A DNA stretch of 64,000 nt from Apostichopus japonicus (taxonomy: Eukaryota > Echinodermata > Holothuroidea > Aspidochirotida > Stichopodidae): contig NC_092566.1 of assembly GCF_037975245.1 (NCBI RefSeq), forward strand, positions 186,001 through 250,000. The letters run 5' to 3'. The notes under the pieces were generated by a model, which saw only the letters and a list, made by a program, of their open reading frames with translations, was not told the origin of the DNA and ran no database searches. Every line of letters starts with the position of its first letter. Position 1 is the stretch's first letter. The translations under genes and the position numbers were made by a program. Positions 12,001 through 23,685 of this stretch are shown here, piece by piece.

Positions 12001-15000
12001 TAGCAGCTCCATGTACAGCTCCCTATGTCATAGCAAGGAGTAATTGCAGAGTAGCAGCTCCATGTACACCTCCCTGTGTCATAGCAAGGAGTAATTACAG
12101 AGTAGCAGCTCCATGTACAGCTCCCTATGTCATAGCAAGGAGTAATTACAGAGTAGCAGCTCCATGTACCCTGTGTCATAGCAAGGAGTAATTACAGAGT
12201 AGCAGCTCCATGTACAGCTCCCTATGTCATAGCAAGGAGTAATTACAGAGTAGCAGCTCCATGTACAGCTCCCTGGGTGTGTCATAGCAAGGAATGGTGC
12301 TGAGTAGAAATAGTATTTTAAATGCCCTGTAGTCTACTTATTTTGCTGACAGTTGTGATCAAGAGTGAAATCAACTGCTTTTAACTGTGGACATGGAACA
12401 GTCAACATTTGCAGCCGACAAGTAAGTTAGGAACCTTTTGAACCACTTGTATTTGTGCAGTGTGTTTGATTGTTCTGAACTTGTCCTAGTTGTTCCTTTT
12501 GTGTTAGTATTTATACAAGCTCATACACTTAGGTGGTGTTATTCGTGGACAAACTCAACAAAAAATTGTGCCCTACCCTCGACCAAATGGCAACAAACTT
12601 AAAGGAGTAGCGTACATGCATTCCTGAATGTATATGTAATTTAATAAAACATAATATTAATGTGAATGTAATTTTAATTTATTGTGCCTAGTAAATAGAC
12701 CAAAACTTCAGCAAAAAAGTATGTTGTCATGATTGTGTGATTATTAAGTACACGATAGTACCAGAAAAGAGTGTTGAGTAACAAATTGTTTAGTTCGTGT
12801 TTATAATGGAATGCATAATGAAGCTATAAAAACTAGTCTGGACTGTAGCCAAATAAGGTACAACTTAATGGAAACACTGAACAGAACCTGTGGATATGCA
12901 TTTATCTGTGCAGAGAAAGAAGAAAAAGACTTCTCTAATGAAAATGTCAAGAAGATGAGGCAAGTCCAAGCTCTTAACCGGAGGAGAAAGAAGGAAGAGG
13001 AATTGGGAAAACAAAAGCCAGTGAAAGTATTACCACAGTCAGAAAAATATAGAGAAGTTCCTTCAAAGGTCACAGAAAAGTTAAAGGTTTGTTTTTTGAT
13101 CTTTTACCTTTTTCCATGATGTCTTTAACAAGAGGTATCTTACACTTATCCTACTTGCCTTATAGTTTATGTCTACAAACTAACATTTATAAGCATATTT
13201 GCAATGAACAGTTTTGTTACTGTTGATTTATGAACTAAATGCATCAGTCTGTTTTTGTTACTATATTCTGGTGATCTGGTTTTAATCCAAGACTACAAGA
13301 AGGTTGACGTGGTAGAATAATACCAGAATAAGCTGTCTTAGATCAGTGGGGTAACCCTTACTGAAATTGAATTTAGTATGACACTTAACTGTAACAAACT
13401 TCTTTAATCCACACTTGTTTCACTCAATATAATCATAGAGCTTTTCTGAGGAACCACCAGTCCACTATAATAATTAGTAGAATTAAGCTTGCAATCATAC
13501 CTACCATTACAGTATATTGTGTTGGCCAAGACTATCTTTCAATGAACTTACAGGAAGGGGTTATAGAAGTTACAAAGATTCTTAACCCTGACATGCCATA
13601 GATATTGTTTATTAAACTAGTTCAATTTGAGGTGTGGAGTTTATTTTGGATGTACAAAGATGTTAACAGTCAGTTTTGAAAAGAGATTGTAAGTTGGTCA
13701 TGTTGATGTTACAGTACTCTGCTGTACGTACAGTGATGTATAGTAATATCATAGGCCTCTTATTGCTCTTTTTCCTGAATGAAATTTGATGCAATGTGAA
13801 TTGTTTTTGTTACAGCATTCACCTCCTCCCCCAAGGCCTTCCTCAGCAAACTATCTACGAGCACATAGCAGAACAGGAGCAATGAAATTTAGAGGGCGCT
13901 CTCCAAGTCCAGGACCAAGACCAAATAGTGCAGCTACTGAGGTTTGCATTCAAACTGTGGTACTCTTTTTGATTCATTGCCTGAGGCAAAAGGAATCTAT
14001 TGTAGTGTGATGTCATGTGTGTTTGTTTATGTGATGCCTGCTTGTGATATATGTCAAAAGTACACGAACAATATTGAAATTGGTAGAGATCAAATCTCAT
14101 TTGATTTCAACAATGGTCAAGTCTGAAAACCTCACAAACATGATAACTCAAAATTAAAATCATGGTTGAATTTTATAGTTGCTATGCTGATCCCTTGGTT
14201 AGTACAAGAACCATGTTGAAATTGGTGGAAGTCAAAGGTCACTGGATTGAGGTTGACCTACCTCAAAGTCTGAAACTTTGTAAACATGATAAGTTAAAAA
14301 TAAATGGTATTTGCACTTCATACTTAGTATGTAGATCCTGCTTGGTGATTACAAGAATCCTTTTGAAATTGGTAGCGGTCCAAGATCATGTGAGATCAAC
14401 AGGTCCAAATCTGTAATCTTCATAAACATGATAACTCAAAAGGTTCATTTTAGTTGAAGTTCCTAGTCAGTATGTAGATTCACCTTGGTTAATACAAGTA
14501 CCCTGTTGAAATTGGTGGAGGTCAAAGATCATTTGAGATCAACAGAGTTTAAAGTCTGAAAATTTTTACACATGAAAAAAGTCCTTCTTGGTGCCAGTTC
14601 ATATTCGTTATGTAGATTTCCCATGGTGCATAAAACAATCCTTGTGAAATTGTTGGAGGTCAAAGGTCATCAAAAAGCAAGATGAATTTTGGACTCGGCA
14701 GTTAAGTCCTCATTTGTGCAAGAACTGTGCTGATCACTTGAAATCAGTAATGGTGAACACTTAAAATTTCAACCAATGCATCTCTGTTGCTGTTGACATT
14801 TTTTTGTGAGGAAACTTATTATATTTTCCACTCTGTACAACAGGTTGATGTAGAAATTCCAGAATCTGTTAACTTCATTGCACACAATGCAAGACTAACC
14901 AAGAAATACAGACAACAGAGACCACCCTCATCAGTAGCTTTGGAAGTCACAGAGGAGAAAAAGAATCAGAAATTAAAAAATCATAAAACAGGAGAAATTC

Positions 15001-18000
15001 CAAATTAGTGAGTATTAATATGTACACTATTTCTCAATAATCATCTTAAATAACTATATAATATATATTAAATTATTTATGCTTTTATTGAAATACCATG
15101 TAAAGGATGGGCTTTGCGCATACTATTACTATTGATATGTGGTACTCCAACAAACAAGAGAAAGGAGTACAAGTAAGTAACTGTTTCTACAATTCCTCTG
15201 GCTTTTAAGATATTTACCAATACAATATGCTAAAAGTATGGAATGTTTCTTTGATACCACAGCAATGAACACATCAGCTCCTAAGTCATAACCTCAATGT
15301 TGTTAATGTTACTCCTTTATAACCAAAAGCTTAACTCCATATGTGACAGTCAATAACCTATATCCATGACAACACAGCATTGTGAAGATTTTACTTGAGG
15401 CTCATGTCCTCTTTCCATTATTCTATTGCTTCTGAGGAGCTGATCTTATGGTCTGTGCTAGACTAGTTAGCCCAGCCACTTTCATTGATGCACTTTAAGT
15501 TCAAAGGTTAAGTGGTACCAAAGTTCAAGCTGGGTTTATCAATTTATTTGTGTTATATGTGATGATATTTTGTAGGAGTTCCTTCAAAATAATATGATTT
15601 ACTTGAAAACTAGTTCCTCATTTATTTTTGAGAGATTTTTTCTGCTTTTGAAAATACCTCTAGATAAACTGTGCTTAAATCCAGTTTGGGAATGCATTAT
15701 CTCTTATCTCTTTTAGCACCTCATAATAGTATGTAATGAAGATAGAGAACATGTACTTTGTTTACTATTTGTTACTATATGTATTTGGTTTGACTTGACA
15801 GTCTGAAAGCAAGACAGAAACAGTGGGAGAAAGACGAGGAGGAAAGGATACGCAACACCCCAGATCCTGACATGCCTCCTGGTCATCGGATGATGCCCAC
15901 AGATGAAAGATTGAAGACTTTACAAATCATGGCAGAAAGCAAGTCTTTAATTTACCTTAATACAGGTCTATATGTTGTAGTGAAACGTGCTGGGTAGTGG
16001 GGGGGGGGGGGGTGAGGAAGGAGTATTTTAGACATACCAGGTGTTCTTTGTTTTATTATACACAACACATGACAAATAGTTGCACATTGTAAAGTTGAGA
16101 TGTGATTTGTCTGATTGACTAATGATGTTGAATGAGATAAAGGTTTATAAATAAGTTAGCTAGAGAATAATTTCAATGGAGATCTTAAACCTGTCACACA
16201 AAATATTACTAACTATGAACTGAAAGGTTCAGTAGTTTGAGTTGAGTTTTGATTACTGTTAATCAATACTAAAAATGTCATACGAATGTAGTTAAGTCTC
16301 ACTAGTTCATATTCTCTTACAAAAATCATCAAAAATATTTGAATTGTGCAAATTGATTTTCACTTGTGTACTAACCCTGTTGCTGGTTATGAAATGTTGC
16401 AAACCAAATTAAGTTACTTAATTAATTCATATAGTTTAAGTTTACCTAGATTGGTATCATAGTTTGATGAATTGAACCTTTTTTTTTGTAGTAATACTCA
16501 GTAGGTTTGCAAATTACTAGTGATTCAATCGTGAATTAAACCAGCTAACACTATGTGTTTTAAAATAAAGATCTTACATTGAGCATGCAAGAGCAATGAA
16601 AACACAAGAAAACCCGCAAATAATGAATGATAAAAACACGTAATTTTACTACTATAAATGCTTTGATCTATTTGTGTGCCAGTGTGTGTGTTGGTCAGTG
16701 TGTGGTAGTTTGTGTTTGCAAGTGGGATGCCTTGGCTAGCATAAAAAGTACATGGTGGTTGAGCTTCATACTTGGTATGTAGCAGTAAAGCTTGGATAAT
16801 CTAAGTATCTAGATCCACCTCAGTAAAGGCAAGATGTCTGATGTTGAACTTTGACCTCCACAAACATGAAAATGTAGATCCACACAACAAATTTGCAGCT
16901 TAGATGACATGAGCTTTTTGAGTTATAGTTTCGCAAATCAAAGCACAACATACAGAAACATACATACAGGCACTCACCTATGCTATCACCATTGCACAGA
17001 TTGCTGAGAACAGTAAGTGATATACAGAAACATACATACAGGCACTCACCTATGCTATCACCATTGCACGGATTGCTGAGAACAGTAGGAGATATACAGA
17101 AACATACATACAGGCACTCACCTATGCTATCGCCATTGCACGGATTGCTGAGAACAGTAGGAGATATACAGAAACATACATACAGGCACTCACCTATGCT
17201 ATAACCATTGTACGGATTGCTGAGAACAGTAGGAGATATACAGAAACATACATACAGGCACTCACCTATGCTATCACCATTGTACGGATTGCTGAGAACA
17301 GTAGGAGATATACAGAAACATACATACTGGGAACTCACATATGCTATCACCATTGCACGGATTGCTGAGAACAGTAGGAGATATACAGAAACATACATAC
17401 AGGCACTCACCTATGCTATCGCCATTGCACGGATTGCTGAGAACAGTAGGAGATATACAGAAACATACATACAGGCACTCACCTATGCTATCACCATTGC
17501 ACGGATTGCTGAGAACAGTAAGAGATATGGTCAAGTAAAAGAAGAAACTGAGAATCTGTCTACAAGAAGTTACAATTCATGTAAAGTTTATTTGAGGTCT
17601 TATAATATGTTACTGTACTGTTACGTTTGATTAGCAACCAAACTCCTAATATTTCTTGCAAATAAGACTTCTGAAATAAGCTGAAAGATAGCAATGTTGT
17701 ATGTTACATGAATAATAGAAGAATTGCTTGATTTGAATTGGGAATGGAGTCCTGCTGTCATCCCCCTCCACCCCCCACTCCACCCCCCCTCTCATCATTG
17801 TCGTCTTTTCATTCATCCATTCATGTATCCATCAAGAAATGCAATTGGTTTTTCTTCTGGTTACTGTAATCCTTATGCTAAATTATTCATATTCTCATTT
17901 TCTTACAGAGGAAACCGAATTAAGGAATGAATTACATAAGTTACCACTTGCCCCAGAGACTCTTAGAGCTAAATCCAGAAAAGCAGAGGTTGAAAAACAA

Positions 18001-18069
18001 CTTGCTGAAGTAGACGAAGCCAAGAAGATATTTTCTCGATCAAAAGTATTTGTCAAAATTGATGGCTAG
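9062..18069 (+). CDS. ENKD1: Enkurin domain-containing protein 1 (complete, six coding exons)
   Basis: Coding exons: 9062-9260, 12914-13086, 13816-13941, 14844-15007, 15802-15938 and 17909-18069. All phases join and give 319 aa (human is about 346). ENKD1 is a microtubule- and centriole-associated ciliary protein with a C-terminal enkurin domain. Landmarks seen in order: MISSPIPYDPG at the start; a basic coiled stretch ending NRRRKKEEE; NYLRAHSRTG; VNFIAHNAR; PDPDMPPGHRMMP; and the C-terminal KIFSRSKVFVKIDG, close to the human ending IFSRPKVFVKMDD. The ATG at 9062 was chosen because it begins the conserved segment and lies just after an acceptor at 9045; an in-frame ATG at 9023 would sit in the intron. 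The fifth intron uses a GC donor (GCAAGT at 15939). Introns carry 51-bp and 72-bp minisatellites. A 59-bp array starts about 110 bp after the stop. Confidence 0.94.
9754..9789. repeat. Perfect 36-bp palindrome in ENKD1 intron 1
   Basis: The two 18-base arms are exact reverse complements with no spacer, centred on CTAG. The similarity continues outward imperfectly (AAGTGAGCC against GGCCCACTT, then GTGTAA against TTACAC), so a hairpin of roughly 70 nt is possible. Confidence 0.95.
9808..11637. other. Repeat-derived intron DNA flanked by copies of one motif
   Basis: A single diverged copy of the 51-bp minisatellite unit (GTAGCAGCTCCATG) lies near 9829, separated by about 1.8 kb from the main array at 11638. 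In between are GCGGGAAAT motifs (9955, 9975, 10251, 11590, 11610) and a poly-A-rich stretch near 9998-10060. It looks like inserted or rearranged repeat DNA. No coding capacity was recognised. Confidence 0.35.
11638..12290. repeat. 51-bp minisatellite, about 13 copies
   Basis: Tandem unit containing GAGTAGCAGCTCCATGTACA and GTCATAGCAAGGAGTAATTA, lying in ENKD1 intron 1. Because 51 is a multiple of 3, a 204-codon open frame runs through it on the minus strand; this is not a gene. Confidence 0.95.
14050..14675. repeat. Degenerate ~130-bp dispersed repeat in ENKD1 intron 3
   Basis: Four to five diverged copies share GTTGAAATTGGTGGAGGTCA and ATGATAACTCAAAA. The last copy carries AGGTCAAAGGTCA at 14657-14669. 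Related sequence is seen near 16740-16870, 26735-27560 and 33420-36440. Confidence 0.75.
16958..17530. repeat. 72-bp minisatellite, about 8 copies
   Basis: Unit contains GATATACAGAAACATACATA and CACGGATTGCTGAGAACAGT. It lies in the last ENKD1 intron, about 380 bp before the final exon. Open frames of up to 196 codons on both strands come from the 72-bp period. Confidence 0.95.
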
Positions 18070-18179
18070 TCATGCAACCTGTAAGAACAGGGACAATGTC
18101 TGCAGGGAAGAAGTTATTTCTTTGACTATCAATGAATGTGAGTTGAAACTTTCTGAAAGATGTCCAGTTACTTGAGAAG

Positions 18180-19735
18180 TTCACTCCATCATACAAAAGC
18201 AGGATACTTGCAGAATGAGCTCCAGTTAATACCAGAGGTTCAATTGTTTATGTATATGTGTGATACTTGCAGAATGAGGTCCAGTTAATACCAGAGGTTC
18301 ATTTGTTCATGTATATATGTGTTACTTGCAGAATGAGGTCCAGTTAACACCAGAGGTTCATTTGTTCATGTATATGTGTGATACTTGCAGAATGAGGTCC
18401 AGTTAATACCAGAGGTTCATTTGTTCATGTATATGTGTGATACTTGCAGAATGAGGTCCAGTTAATACCAGAGGTTCATTTGTTCATGTATATGTGTGAT
18501 ACTTGCAGAATGAGGTCCAGTTAATACCAGAGGTTCATTTGTTCATGTATATGTGTGATACTTGCAGAGTGAGGTCCAGTTAACACCAGAGGTTCATTTG
18601 TTCATGTATATGTGTGATACTTGCAGAATGAGGTCCAGTTAATACCAGAGGTTCATTTGTTCATGTATATGTGTGATACTTGCAGAATGAGGTCCAGTTA
18701 ATACCAGAGGTTCAATTGTTCATGTATATGTGTGATACTTGCAGAATGAGGTCCAGTTAATACCAGAGGTTCATTTGTTCATGTATATGTGTGATACTTG
18801 CAGAATGAGGTCCAGTTAATACCAGAGGTTCATTTGTTTATGCCTATATATGATGTTTGCAAAATGAAGTCCAGTTAATACCAGAGGTTCAACTGCTCAT
18901 GTATATGTGTGATACTTGCAGAATGAGGTCCAGTTAATACCAGAGGTTCAATTGTTCATGTATATGTGTGATACTTGCAGAATGAGGTCCAGTTAATACC
19001 AGAGGTTCAATTGTTCATGTATATGTGTGATACTTGCAGAATGAGGTCCAGTTAATACCAGAGGTTCATTTGTTCATGTATATGTGTGATACTTGCAGAA
19101 TGAGGTCCAGTTAATACCAGAGGTTCATTTGTTCATGTATATGTGTGATACTTGCAGAATGAGGTCCAGTTAATACCAGAGGTTCAATTGTTCATGTATA
19201 TGTGTGATACTTGCAGAATGAGGTCCAGTTAATACCAGAGGTTCATTTGTTCATGTATATGTGTGATACTTGCAGAATGAGGTCCAGTTAATACCAGAGG
19301 TTCAATTGTTCATGTATATGTGTGATACTTGCAGAATGAGGTCCAGTTAATACCAGAGGTTCATTTGTTCATGCATATGTGTGATACTTGCAGAATGAGG
19401 TCCAGTTAATACCAGAGGTTCATTTGTTCATGTATATGTGTGATACTTTGCAGAATGAGGTCCAGTTAATACCAGAGGTTCATTTGTTCATGTATATGTG
19501 TGATACTTGCAGAATGAGGTCCAGTTAATACCAGAGGTTCAATTGTTCATGTATATGTGTGATACTTTGCAGAATGAGGTCCAGTTAATACCAGAGGTTC
19601 ATTTGTTCATGTATATGTGTGATACTTGCAGAATGAGGTCCAGTTAATACCAGAGGTTCATTTGTTCATGTATATGTGTGATACTTGCAGAATGAGGTCC
19701 AGTTAATACCAGAGGTTCATTTGTTCATGCCTGCT
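18180..19735. repeat. 59-bp minisatellite, about 26 copies, just downstream of ENKD1
   Basis: Unit contains GTGTGATACTTGCAGAATGA and CCAGTTAATACCAGAGGTTC. Copies are very similar; changes are mostly ATTTG/AATTG, and one near 18840 is more diverged. It may lie in the ENKD1 3' UTR. Each unit carries a splice-acceptor-like TACTTGCAG. Confidence 0.95.
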
Positions 19736-20251
19736 ATTTTCCTTAGCAGTCTACTTCAAATTTCTGATGTAAAATTTGGCAAGGAATATCTCCAAACTGG
19801 TATGCATTTTGGTTCCAAATGGAGATCTTTTTCCTGTATGGAAAATATATCACCCTTCCTCTCTATAGACACAAACAGCTAAATATTATTTACTTAAAAG
19901 ATTTTATTCAGTTTGAACTGTTAAGTTACTTTTTTTTGTACTAACACACTGATTATTTTAGTATATGATGCAACTGATGTGACTACATAGAAGCACACTG
20001 AAAAATTTTCTTTAAGATATCCATCCATGTTTCTACTTCAAAATCTCAGTGTGAATACCCAACAGCTTAAATTTCAAGTGCTGATGGTGCATTGGAACCT
20101 AGACATATTTACAACTCAATTCCCAACAGGAATATCAACTACAAATATTACTGATAGCAAGTTGCCAGGTCTCATACCTAAACTGGCAACTTGCCCTGTC
20201 TCTTAGGAAAATATGAATGACCTTTTGAAAAGTCACCAGGTCATGCAGAGG

Positions 20252-20876
20252 GACAAACTAAAACGAATGACAGCGAATGACCGAATGACAATTGACTTTG
20301 TACAGGGTTATATACCATTTGCGAATGACAGCGAATGACAACGAATGACAACGAATGACAGCGAATGACAACGAAGGACAGTGTTGAGTGGAGATAGAAT
20401 GATTAACGGAGTGGAGTAAATGCGGTTATTGGTTTTCTGCGCAAAAATGATTTGAGGAAAATTGCATGTTACATGGTTGCAGGGTTTTGGTGTAATTTAC
20501 GGATAGAAACCCCAGGGAAAGTTTTTGTGTGAGAATGCGCTTGAATGCTGTGCTTTTTACCTCTGTAGATTTATATAGAAAGATAACTGAAGCCGTTTCA
20601 AGATTATAGTATTGTTAGTTTCTAACAATTAATATCGGAAAAATGACGATAAATTTACTTTTTAAAATCAAACTTACAATTTCGCTTACTATAAGGTGCG
20701 TTTTTATCTTGTCCGTACTTTACTACATCTAGATACCCAAGAAGTCTGAACTGTGATACCCGGTTGAAGCAAATGTCTGTGCTGTCATTCGTTTTAGTCA
20801 ACGCAATTTTTTAGAGTGTACAACATATTGTCATTCGTTATGTGTAACGCAATTGTCATTCGTTTTAGTAACACCC
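20252..20876. mobile_element. Non-autonomous DNA transposon (625 bp) with 10-bp target-site duplication
   Basis: Flanks read CATGCAGAGG at both 20242-20251 and 20877-20886. The ends are imperfect inverted repeats sharing ACTAAAACGAATGACA. The left end is followed by tandem GAATGACARC units (20260-20390) and the right end carries further inverted CGTTAT/CGTTTTAG copies, that is, subterminal repeats. No transposase is present. A 9-10 bp duplication suggests a Mutator-like element, but a class call from ends alone is uncertain. Confidence 0.8.
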
Positions 20877-20886
20877 CATGCAGAGG

Positions 20887-22090
20887 TGAACCAGACACTT
20901 GGAGAAGTGTTGTGTGCAAACACTTCAAGCATTTGCTTGTGGAATTGCTGAACTTGACCAAAATGGAAGGTTTTTGATGAATGAATGAATGGAAAGGAAA
21001 ACTTATCTCACAAAACATGCTCATAAAACTTTGAATGACAGAGCATAAAACAAAACTGTTCGAAAAAAAGTTCCATGATGCTGCAACTCCATGACCTCAC
21101 ACAGAAGGGTGTGTTAGCTAATTTATGCAATTCTGTTAGTACCATTTTTTATGTACAATTAAGTTTTTGTCATTAGAGTTGTATTTTTCTCCTCATGGAT
21201 AAAATTTATTCAGCTTGCTTGTAAAATTAAAGCAGAAATAAGGGTTATTTGTAGTTGTGAATTTAGGTTAAACAGTGTTTAAAACATTGTTCACTTCAAC
21301 CATGTATTGGAAATTGGGCATGTTTCTGCTTACAAAATTTATTGCAAGGTGGAGGGAGGAATTTTTGCTAGGAAAAGGTATAGTAGAGTGCTAGAGTAAA
21401 CATTGTTGAATTTTGAGATTCATTTATGTCTTTCAAAGGTTGCTCGTTACTATTTCAATGAGTCTCTTGCGATTTTAACTAATCGCTAGTTTATGTACAG
21501 TAAATGGCTTGTGTAGTAGAGTAAGAAAGTATGTATACATTTTGCACTGTAAAATATGATTTTAATATTACATTTCATGTTGTCCTCAAGTTTTATTTGG
21601 TCTTGTTCATGACCACAATGTAAATATTTTACAAATATTACCAGAGACCACCTGGACTAATATCATCGTGACCTTGTTTGATGTTACGTAAGACTTTCAT
21701 AACTAGGAAGGTTAAAATAGCTTTAAAATGACAATTAGTACAAAGAGAGACAGATACAAGTGATTAACTTCTGTTGGGATTTATTGCTTAATAGGCTTTT
21801 ACTCCCCGAGGCTATTCACATTAATTGTCAGAACTATATAAAAGTATGGGTTATCCAGATAGTGAATGGCAAGAAAAGGGCTCTTATGTGCCCTGATTTA
21901 TATGGCTAGCACAAAAGCATTACAAAACTGACAGGTTTGTAGTTATTACAAGGTGGGTACTCCCTACAGGATGATGCAATGAGCTCCATTGGAAAATTAG
22001 TCCTGAGGTTCTTCATATTTATTACAAATAACCTCAAACTGAAACCTATAAACGGTATGAACGGGTGAGACTCCACAGATTCACTTTTTG
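20887..22090. other. Intergenic, no gene seen
   Basis: AT-rich sequence without recognisable coding segments or strong repeats. Confidence 0.5.
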
Positions 22091-22094
22091 TCCA

Positions 22095-22700
22095 TATAGT
22101 CATATAATACTGTATAGATTCAATATAGTCACATAATACCGTATAGATTCCATGAAGTCATATAATACTGTATAGATTCCATGAAGTCATATAATACTGT
22201 ATAGATTCCATATAGCCATATAATACTGTATAGATTCCATATAGTCATATAATACTGTATAGATTCCATGAAGTCATATAATATTGTATAGATTCCATAT
22301 AGTCATATAATACTGTATAGATTCCATATAGTCATATAATACTGTATAGATTCAATATAGTCATATAATACTGTATAGATTCCATGAAGTCATATAATAC
22401 TGTATAGATTCCATATAGTCATATAATACTGTATAGATTCCATGAAGTCATATAATACTGTATAGATTCCATATAGTCATATAATACTGTATAGATTCCA
22501 TATAGTCATATAATACTGTATAGATTCCATATAGTCATATAATACTGTATAGATTCCATGAAGTCATATAATATTGTATAGATTCCATATAGTCATATAT
22601 TACTGTATAGATTCCATATAGTCATATAATACTGTATAGATTCCATATAGTCATGAACACTGTATAGATTCCATAAAGTCATATATTACTGTATAGATTC
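22095..22700. repeat. 29-bp minisatellite, about 20 copies
   Basis: Unit contains CATATAATACTGTATAGATT followed by CCATATAGT or CCATGAAGT. The two variants alternate irregularly. It lies about 1 kb downstream of the P4HA stop codon. Confidence 0.95.
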
Positions 22701-23685
22701 CTATTTAGCAGCAAACTATGTATGTGTTGAGATGCTACAATCTTTATGCCAATAGTGGACTTATTCACAGATGAATATATAACAGAGTAAAGGTGAGTGA
22801 GCCTCTCAAAAATATGACTTCTTTAATCACCAATAATTCTCTTTATTCAGTTAGATAAAACTTTACTTGACTTCTGCTATAGGTCACAATAATGTATATT
22901 TAGTGACACCACATTATAGCAAGTAAATGTTCTGAAACAATTTTACACTGTAATGGCTAAGAATGATTATTTTAAAAGAGGGCCCAGCAATAGAGGCCCT
23001 TGTAATATTGATTTGCACAAAGTGAACCCACACTGTTAAACAATTAGAGGCTTGTGGTATGTTTCAAATGTTGTTTTCTCTAAACCTGTAAATCTGTAAC
23101 CTTTACAAAATACTATTGATTCTGAGGGTTTCAAACAAAGTGTCAACTAGATCAATATGATGCATTTAAGTAGAAAAATAGAAAGTACAATAAGAAAGAT
23201 TGATGCATTGATACATAATTGTAGGATCAATATCTGATAATATGGAAAATGTTTAAGTATTGTTAAATAAGGCAGTATTAAATTAAGTATTGTAAAATTA
23301 GGCAGTACAAAGAAGAAGAGACCCCTGTCAGGACCCAACATAGAAATGTTACCACTATACACATCTTTACTAAAAAAAAATATCCTCAGATGTGTTGTTA
23401 TAACAAATGGAAATGATATGATGTAAACATTCTTGAAAGTATAACAAGTTACTCATGTAAACAAAACTCTTGGACTATAAAAATCCCATAAATAATAGGA
23501 AACAGCGAAAGAAGGTGGGAAGGTAGATAGTTGCACCATAACTTAAAAATGATGTAAAATTCTTTAAACCCACTTTACTTATAACAATCAGCACCGATAT
23601 TCTCACCAAAGTGTACTTAGACTATTTCACCATATTACTTGGCTGTTTATTATTCCTGATCATGATTCTTGTGGACACATTGCCA
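22701..23685. other. Probable 3' flank or 3' UTR of P4HA
   Basis: A minus-strand AATAAA lies at 23651-23646, only about 35 nt after the P4HA stop codon. Nothing else was recognised. Short near-duplicate segments (GTATTGTTAAATAAGGCAGT type) occur near 23258-23310. Confidence 0.35.

Noticed and set aside
11565..12179. 204-codon minus-strand frame rich in Cys, Trp and Tyr
   Set aside because: Produced by the 51-bp tandem repeat inside an ENKD1 intron; no start context or family similarity.
15901..15950. ENKD1 exon 5 ending at the GT after AGCAA (15942)
   Set aside because: It gives phase 2, which cannot join the final exon; the GC donor at 15939 gives the right phase and family spacing.
16820..17630. 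Overlapping open frames of up to 196 codons on both strands
   Set aside because: Explained by the 72-bp minisatellite, whose period is a multiple of three.
18180..19735. CRISPR-like regularly repeated array
   Set aside because: Units are contiguous with no unique spacers, and the genome is eukaryotic; it is a 59-bp minisatellite.
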